Shown here: in pieces, positions 32,070-35,788 of the stretch | How positions within the stretch are numbered: the first letter of the stretch is position 1 | Layout: every line of letters starts with the position of its first letter | Source of the DNA: an uncultured Alphaproteobacteria bacterium | GTDB lineage: Bacteria; Pseudomonadota; Alphaproteobacteria; Rhodobacterales; Rhodobacteraceae | Assembly (NCBI GenBank): GCA_902580265.1 | Contig: CACHJY010000013.1 | Span: 1 to 35,788 of the forward strand | DNA: 35,788 nt | Direction of reading: 5' to 3' | Notes under the pieces: model-generated | Told to the model about the DNA's origin: nothing | Database searches by the model: none | What the model saw: the letters and a program-made list of their open reading frames with translations, nothing else | Program-made: the position numbers and the translations under genes

Positions 32070-32098
32070 TTGGAATTATGAGATATAGACACTATATA
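32070..32098 (+). promoter_or_regulatory. Probable promoter of the pirin gene
   Basis: TTGGAA (32070-32075) and TATATA (32093-32098) are exactly 17 bases apart, 71 bases before the pirin ATG. Each matches the sigma70 consensus at 4 of 6 positions; TATAAG two bases further on is an alternative -10. It lies in a 163-base non-coding gap. Confidence 0.4.
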
Positions 32099-32113
32099 AG
32101 GTGCAAAAGAGTC

Positions 32114-32132
32114 TAGTTGTATCATGCAACTA
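32114..32132. promoter_or_regulatory. Palindrome downstream of the pirin promoter
   Basis: TAGTTGTATCATGCAACTA is a 19-base palindrome about a central C with one mismatched pair. It lies about 15 bases after the -10, in the untranslated leader, where a bound repressor would block elongation. It could alternatively be an RNA hairpin (TAGTTG/CAACTA stem). Confidence 0.35.
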
Positions 32133-32169
32133 ATAACCGAGCAGATTTGTAAGTTTAAAGGAAAATACC

Positions 32170-33081
32170 ATGTCTTTCAGACCTATAAAGGAAAAAAAAT
32201 TCGCCCAACCTTTCACCGAAGGAGCAGGAGTAAGTCTTTTTAGAGCATTTGGATTTAGTGACCCAGATGAGTGTGACCCTTTTCTTATGCTAGACGACTT
32301 CAGAAATGATGATCCTGAAAAATTTAAGGCTGGTTTTCCATGGCATCCTCATAGAGGAATAGAGACGATTACATATGTACTTGATGGAACTGTGGAACAC
32401 CAAGACAGTCTTGGAAATAGGGGTAGCTTGATTGGTGGAGACGTACAGTGGATGACAGCCGGTTCAGGTATATTGCATCAGGAAATGCCGCTCGGTAACA
32501 AAAAAGGCCAAATGCATGGGTTTCAGCTTTGGGCTAACCTCCCCTCTTCTCAAAAAATGGTGGCTCCTCGTTATCAGGATGTCAGCGGTTCAGATATACC
32601 ATTGATCGAAGATGATGATGGCTCAAAAGTAAAAATAATTGTTGGTGATTATAAGGGCATTGAGGGACCAGTGTACGGAATTGCAGCAGAACCACAATAC
32701 TTTGATATTTATATTCCCCCATTTACAAAAAAAGAGATCAAAATCGATGCATACAGAAATTGCTTTGCCTATATTTTTCAGGGAAGTGCTGATTTTGCAT
32801 ATTCTTCTAAACCTATAGGTATAAGAATAGAAAAAGAATTAAAAGGTGAAGAGTTGAATATTAGGGATTTATCAGGAAACAGAACTTTAATTCGGTTCGA
32901 TACTGGTGACTCAGTCTCTTTACTATCTGGAAAAGATGGAGTTCGGTTCTTATTGATATCAGGAAAACCGATTCAAGAACCTGTAGCGTGGCATGGCCCT
33001 ATAGTGATGAACACACAAGCGGAGTTAGCACAAGCTTTTAACGAACTTAGAAATGGGACTTTCATTAAACCTTTACATTAA
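32170..33081 (+). CDS. Pirin family protein
   Basis: This is a cupin-fold protein of 303 residues with the metal-ligand set of pirins: His59 and His61 in WHPHRGIETITY and His103 and Glu105 in ILHQEMP. The second cupin half (FDIYIPPFTKKEIKI and on) is shorter. Members have roles as transcription cofactors, quercetin dioxygenases or redox sensors, and the function here is open. AAAGGAAAATACC gives a fair ribosome site. It is followed by 40 bases, then the convergent livF. Confidence 0.88.
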   Translation: MSFRPIKEKKFAQPFTEGAGVSLFRAFGFSDPDECDPFLMLDDFRNDDPEKFKAGFPWHPHRGIETITYVLDGTVEHQDSLGNRGSLIGGDVQWMTAGSGILHQEMPLGNKKGQMHGFQLWANLPSSQKMVAPRYQDVSGSDIPLIEDDDGSKVKIIVGDYKGIEGPVYGIAAEPQYFDIYIPPFTKKEIKIDAYRNCFAYIFQGSADFAYSSKPIGIRIEKELKGEELNIRDLSGNRTLIRFDTGDSVSLLSGKDGVRFLLISGKPIQEPVAWHGPIVMNTQAELAQAFNELRNGTFIKPLH

Positions 33082-33121
33082 TATTGTAAATTTTTGTTTT
33101 TAATAAATAATAACCAATAGA

Positions 33122-33808
33122 TTAAATTGACAAATAGCTCTTTATTAGCTTGTTATTTAGCTGATTGTATTTGCCGTTCCACGCTATTTTGCCCTTCACT
33201 AAAAAATAAAAATGATCCGCTAATGTGGAAAGTTTCTCTAAGGATTTATCTACTATAATAATGGATAAGCCCGACTTCTTTAAAGTTGCCAGCACATTCC
33301 AAATCTCTTTTTGTATCAAAGGGGAAAGCCCCTCAGTTGCCTCATCTAAAATCAATAATTTTGGGTTTGTCATTAGTGCACGCCCAATTGATAACATTTG
33401 CTGCTCGCCTCCAGACAATGAACTACCTAATTGATACTTTCTATCAAGCAGTCTTGGGAACAGATCATAAATTTTTTTTTGATCCCATTCTCCCTCTCTG
33501 GCGCTTACCAACAAATTTTCATGAACAGTAAGGTTTGAAAATATTCTTCTTCCTTCTGGCACAAGACCAATGCCGAGTTTCGCTATTTGAAAATCAATCA
33601 AATCATGTATGTTGACTGAGTTGAATTTTATCAGTCCGCTTTTTTCACTTATAATACCACACACACAATGAATAAGTGTGGTCTTCCCCATACCATTTCT
33701 TCCCATCAAAGCAATAACGGATCCCTCATTAACTAGAAAATCCACTTCAGAAAGAGCAATGCTTCCACTGTAAAAAGCGCTAAGTTTTTTTGCTTCAAGT
33801 AAACTCAT
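33122..33808 (-). CDS. livF: Branched-chain amino acid ABC transporter ATP-binding protein LivF-like
   Basis: This is a 228-residue ABC ATPase. It has Walker A GRNGMGKT (36-43), the signature LSGGEQQML, Walker B LLILDEATEGLSP, and the typical GIGLVPEGRRIFSNLTVHENL block of the LivF subgroup. It powers uptake of branched-chain or other amino acids or amides with LivG, LivM and LivH. It overlaps livG by four bases (ATGA type). No LivK binding protein is seen in the window. Confidence 0.9.
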   Translation of the reverse strand: MSLLEAKKLSAFYSGSIALSEVDFLVNEGSVIALMGRNGMGKTTLIHCVCGIISEKSGLIKFNSVNIHDLIDFQIAKLGIGLVPEGRRIFSNLTVHENLLVSAREGEWDQKKIYDLFPRLLDRKYQLGSSLSGGEQQMLSIGRALMTNPKLLILDEATEGLSPLIQKEIWNVLATLKKSGLSIIIVDKSLEKLSTLADHFYFLVKGKIAWNGKYNQLNNKLIKSYLSI

Positions 33809-34560
33809 AAATCGCCCCCTAAATAAGCATCTTGCACTAACTTACTCCTCCTAATCTTTTCTACACTGCCACTTTCAATAATTTCTCCTTCGTTTAGCAC
33901 AGAGATTTCATCTGCTAATGCAAAAACTGCTCGCATATCATGTTCTATAAGTAATATCGGCATATTTTTTTTTATGCTTTCAAGCAATTCAATTAGCTTA
34001 GAACTCTCTGCCTGATCAAGACCTGCAAAAGGTTCATCTAATAATAATATTTTTGGACCCATCGCAAGTGCCATTGCTAACTCTAGTTTTCTTTTATCTC
34101 CATGACTTAGCGTCGACGCAACTTTTGATCGCATGGTTTCTAAAGATAATTGATTTAATGTTTGATAAACAAAACTAGATTCTGATGAGTTACTTTGAAA
34201 TTTTCTAAACAGCATTTTGAGAATACTTCTTTTCTGTTTCACCGCTAATAAAATATTTTCAAATACGGTCATAGACCCAATAATTGATGATACTTGGAAG
34301 CTTCTAATACATCCACGGTGAACTCTTGCAATTTCACTTAAGTGGTTGACCTTTCTATCTAGAAGCGTTACCACGCCTTGGTCTGGTTTTAGCTCTCCAG
34401 ATATTATTTTTATTAGAGTAGTTTTCCCTGCTCCATTCGGACCAATAAGAGCATGTAATTGATTTGATATCACCGTTAGACTAATATCTTTTGCAACAAC
34501 TACGTTGCCAAAACACTTGTTGATACCAGATAGCTTTAAAATTTCTTTTTTTTTGGCCAT
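33805..34560 (-). CDS. livG: Branched-chain amino acid ABC transporter ATP-binding protein LivG-like
   Basis: This is a 251-residue ABC ATPase with Walker A GPNGAGKT (40-47), signature LSHGDKRKLELAMAL (LivG-style, with His for the second Gly) and Walker B ILLLDEPFAGLD followed by LLIEHDMRAVFALADEI. It is paired with livF (four-base overlap) and livM (four-base gap), so the order H-M-G-F is intact. Confidence 0.9.
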   Translation of the reverse strand: MAKKKEILKLSGINKCFGNVVVAKDISLTVISNQLHALIGPNGAGKTTLIKIISGELKPDQGVVTLLDRKVNHLSEIARVHRGCIRSFQVSSIIGSMTVFENILLAVKQKRSILKMLFRKFQSNSSESSFVYQTLNQLSLETMRSKVASTLSHGDKRKLELAMALAMGPKILLLDEPFAGLDQAESSKLIELLESIKKNMPILLIEHDMRAVFALADEISVLNEGEIIESGSVEKIRRSKLVQDAYLGGDL

Positions 34561-34564
34561 TGAC

Positions 34565-35533
34565 CTAATCTTTTATAAATAAACCTGAAACACCCTTCGG
34601 AAAATAAAGAACTATTAATACTAAAATTACGCCGACCCAAAATTGCCAATTTTCTGTTACCTCACCAAGGAATTGCTCTAACAAGATAAACACTATAGCT
34701 CCTAGCAATGGTCCAAATAGCCTGGCACTTCCTCCAAGTATAACCAAAACAATTAGTTCTCCAGAAGTTTGCCAACTTAAAGATGTTGGACTCACGAACC
34801 TATTAAGATCTACATACAAGGCGCCTGCTAAACCTGTTATCGCTCCAGATATCACAAAAGCTGTTAATTTAAGCGTATATGGATTAAGACCTAACGATAT
34901 CATTTTTTCTTCATTTTCTTTGCAGCCTTTTAAAAAATTTCCAAAATTCGAATTTATAACCCAATTCAAAATCAACCCAACAACACATAAGCAAGCGAAG
35001 CAAATAATAAAAAAGTTTAACGGAAGCATTGTGTTTATTGAAAATAGATCATTCCTTACATATGTAGACAAACCATCTTCACCACCATATTTTGTCCAGC
35101 CTACTGAAAAATAGTAAGTCATTTGTGCAAAGGCTAAAGTAATCATTATGAAATATACACCGCTTGTTCTTATAGAAATGCTCCCAACAACGAGGGCAAA
35201 AAACATTGAAAAAATAACAGCGAGAAACCAATTAAAGAGCATTTGATTACTACCATTAAAATCAAAAAATATTAAATCGATGGTCTCACCGTTCATGCTG
35301 TGAAAAGCACTTATCGCTGCCACGTAACTCCCTACACCAAAAAACATTGCGTGACCAAAAGACACCATGCCCCCAAATCCTAATATTAAATTTAGAGCAC
35401 AGCCAGCGATCCCCAAAATAACAATTTTTGTTGCAAGAGTAATGAAGTAAGGTTCATTCATTACGTAACCAATCAAGGAAAAAGCGAAGATACCAAGGAC
35501 TATAATCAGATTGAAATTTTTTTCTGTGAGCAT
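34565..35533 (-). CDS. livM: Branched-chain amino acid ABC permease LivM-like
   Basis: This 322-residue inner-membrane permease has about nine hydrophobic helices. GCALNLILGFGGMVSFGHAMFFGVGSY is the characteristic LivH/LivM helix, and the cytoplasmic GCKENEEKMISLGLNPYTLKLTAFVISG loop is the coupling helix that contacts the ATPases. It overlaps the livH stop by one base. Confidence 0.9.
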   Translation of the reverse strand: MLTEKNFNLIIVLGIFAFSLIGYVMNEPYFITLATKIVILGIAGCALNLILGFGGMVSFGHAMFFGVGSYVAAISAFHSMNGETIDLIFFDFNGSNQMLFNWFLAVIFSMFFALVVGSISIRTSGVYFIMITLAFAQMTYYFSVGWTKYGGEDGLSTYVRNDLFSINTMLPLNFFIICFACLCVVGLILNWVINSNFGNFLKGCKENEEKMISLGLNPYTLKLTAFVISGAITGLAGALYVDLNRFVSPTSLSWQTSGELIVLVILGGSARLFGPLLGAIVFILLEQFLGEVTENWQFWVGVILVLIVLYFPKGVSGLFIKD

Positions 35534-35788
35534 TATTTTTTTCCAAAAAGACCGGTGGGTCTAAATATTAACACTAATGCCATTAAGAGATATGCACTCA
35601 TAGAAGCCAGTGACGAGCCTAGGGATAAGGCTTGGGAGGTCTCCATAATAAGTTCAAAAAATATTGGGAGAAACAGTCGAGCCATAGTGTCAAGAACTCC
35701 TATTAAAAGTGCTCCAATCAATGCCCCTTTAATTGAACCGATTCCACCTATTACTATTACAACAAAAGCCAATATCAATACAGGTTCT
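35533..35788 (-). CDS. livH: Branched-chain amino acid ABC permease LivH-like, partial
   Basis: The C-terminal 85 residues of LivH are present, and the frame stays open to the right window edge (no stop in 35779-35788), so the gene starts outside. EPVLILAFVVIVIGGIGSIKG, the LIGVLDTMARLFLP segment and the terminal YLLMALVLIFRPTGLFGKK are family hallmarks. Confidence 0.85.
   Translation of the reverse strand, partial: EPVLILAFVVIVIGGIGSIKGALIGALLIGVLDTMARLFLPIFFELIMETSQALSLGSSLASMSAYLLMALVLIFRPTGLFGKK

Noticed and set aside
1..35788. tRNA, rRNA, CRISPR array, transposase or phage genes
   Set aside because: All gaps are under about 170 bases and none shows a TTCGA-type T-loop with matching stem, regular repeats or mobile-element genes.

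Overview
The window is AT-rich (about 35-38% GC by eye), densely coded bacterial chromosome with intergenic gaps all under about 170 bases. It holds 36 protein-coding genes, two cut by the window edges, plus one probable micro-ORF. No rRNA, tRNA, CRISPR array, insertion sequence or phage gene was seen. The gene families (diheme-anchored redox cyclase, Liv ABC transporter, type III glutamine synthetase, RidA with an Ldh2-type reductase, saccharopine dehydrogenases, pirin, two GSTs, two SDRs) and the streamlined AT-rich layout suggest a marine, heterotrophic alphaproteobacterium, probably from an uncultured lineage. That placement is inference, because the window has no phylogenetic marker such as rRNA.

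Left part (1-9 kb): the end of a FAD-dependent amino acid oxidase; a secreted glutamine cyclotransferase divergent from a PLP aminotransferase; and a minus-strand operon of endonuclease III (nth), a 3'-phosphatase-like HAD protein and a Cys/Met-metabolism PLP enzyme. The nth and phosphatase frames are the same and only a TAG separates them. Next come a small methyltransferase, an IlvD-type Fe-S dehydratase and a convergent threonine synthase-like gene.

Middle (9-23.6 kb): a soluble class III adenylate cyclase behind a tiny Cys-rich zinc-ribbon-like gene; a RidA/Ldh2-family pair (imine and enamine chemistry); a minus-strand GST, CMD-family, methyltransferase, GlnT cluster; a plus-strand cluster of a homoserine-dehydrogenase-like oxidoreductase, two SDRs and an MFS transporter; and a minus-strand cluster of a membrane adenylate cyclase (diheme-like anchor, 2Fe-2S ferredoxin, cyclase domain), an amino acid or amine oxidase and an M24 metallopeptidase.

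Right part (23.7-35.8 kb): a probable lysine-degradation operon, read from a recognisable sigma70-type promoter overlapped by a perfect 8-bp inverted repeat. It encodes a glutarate-type family III CoA-transferase, lysine-forming saccharopine dehydrogenase and glutamate-forming saccharopine dehydrogenase. An NTF2-like protein, a 23-codon micro-ORF with an ideal Shine-Dalgarno, a cyclase-fold DUF2652 protein, an M20 amidohydrolase, a GST, an orphan small protein, an AEC transporter and a pirin follow. The window ends in a minus-strand branched-chain amino acid ABC cluster (livH partial, livM, livG, livF).

Most of the content is amino acid and amine catabolism with its transport, together with an unusual number of cyclase-fold proteins (three in about 18 kb).
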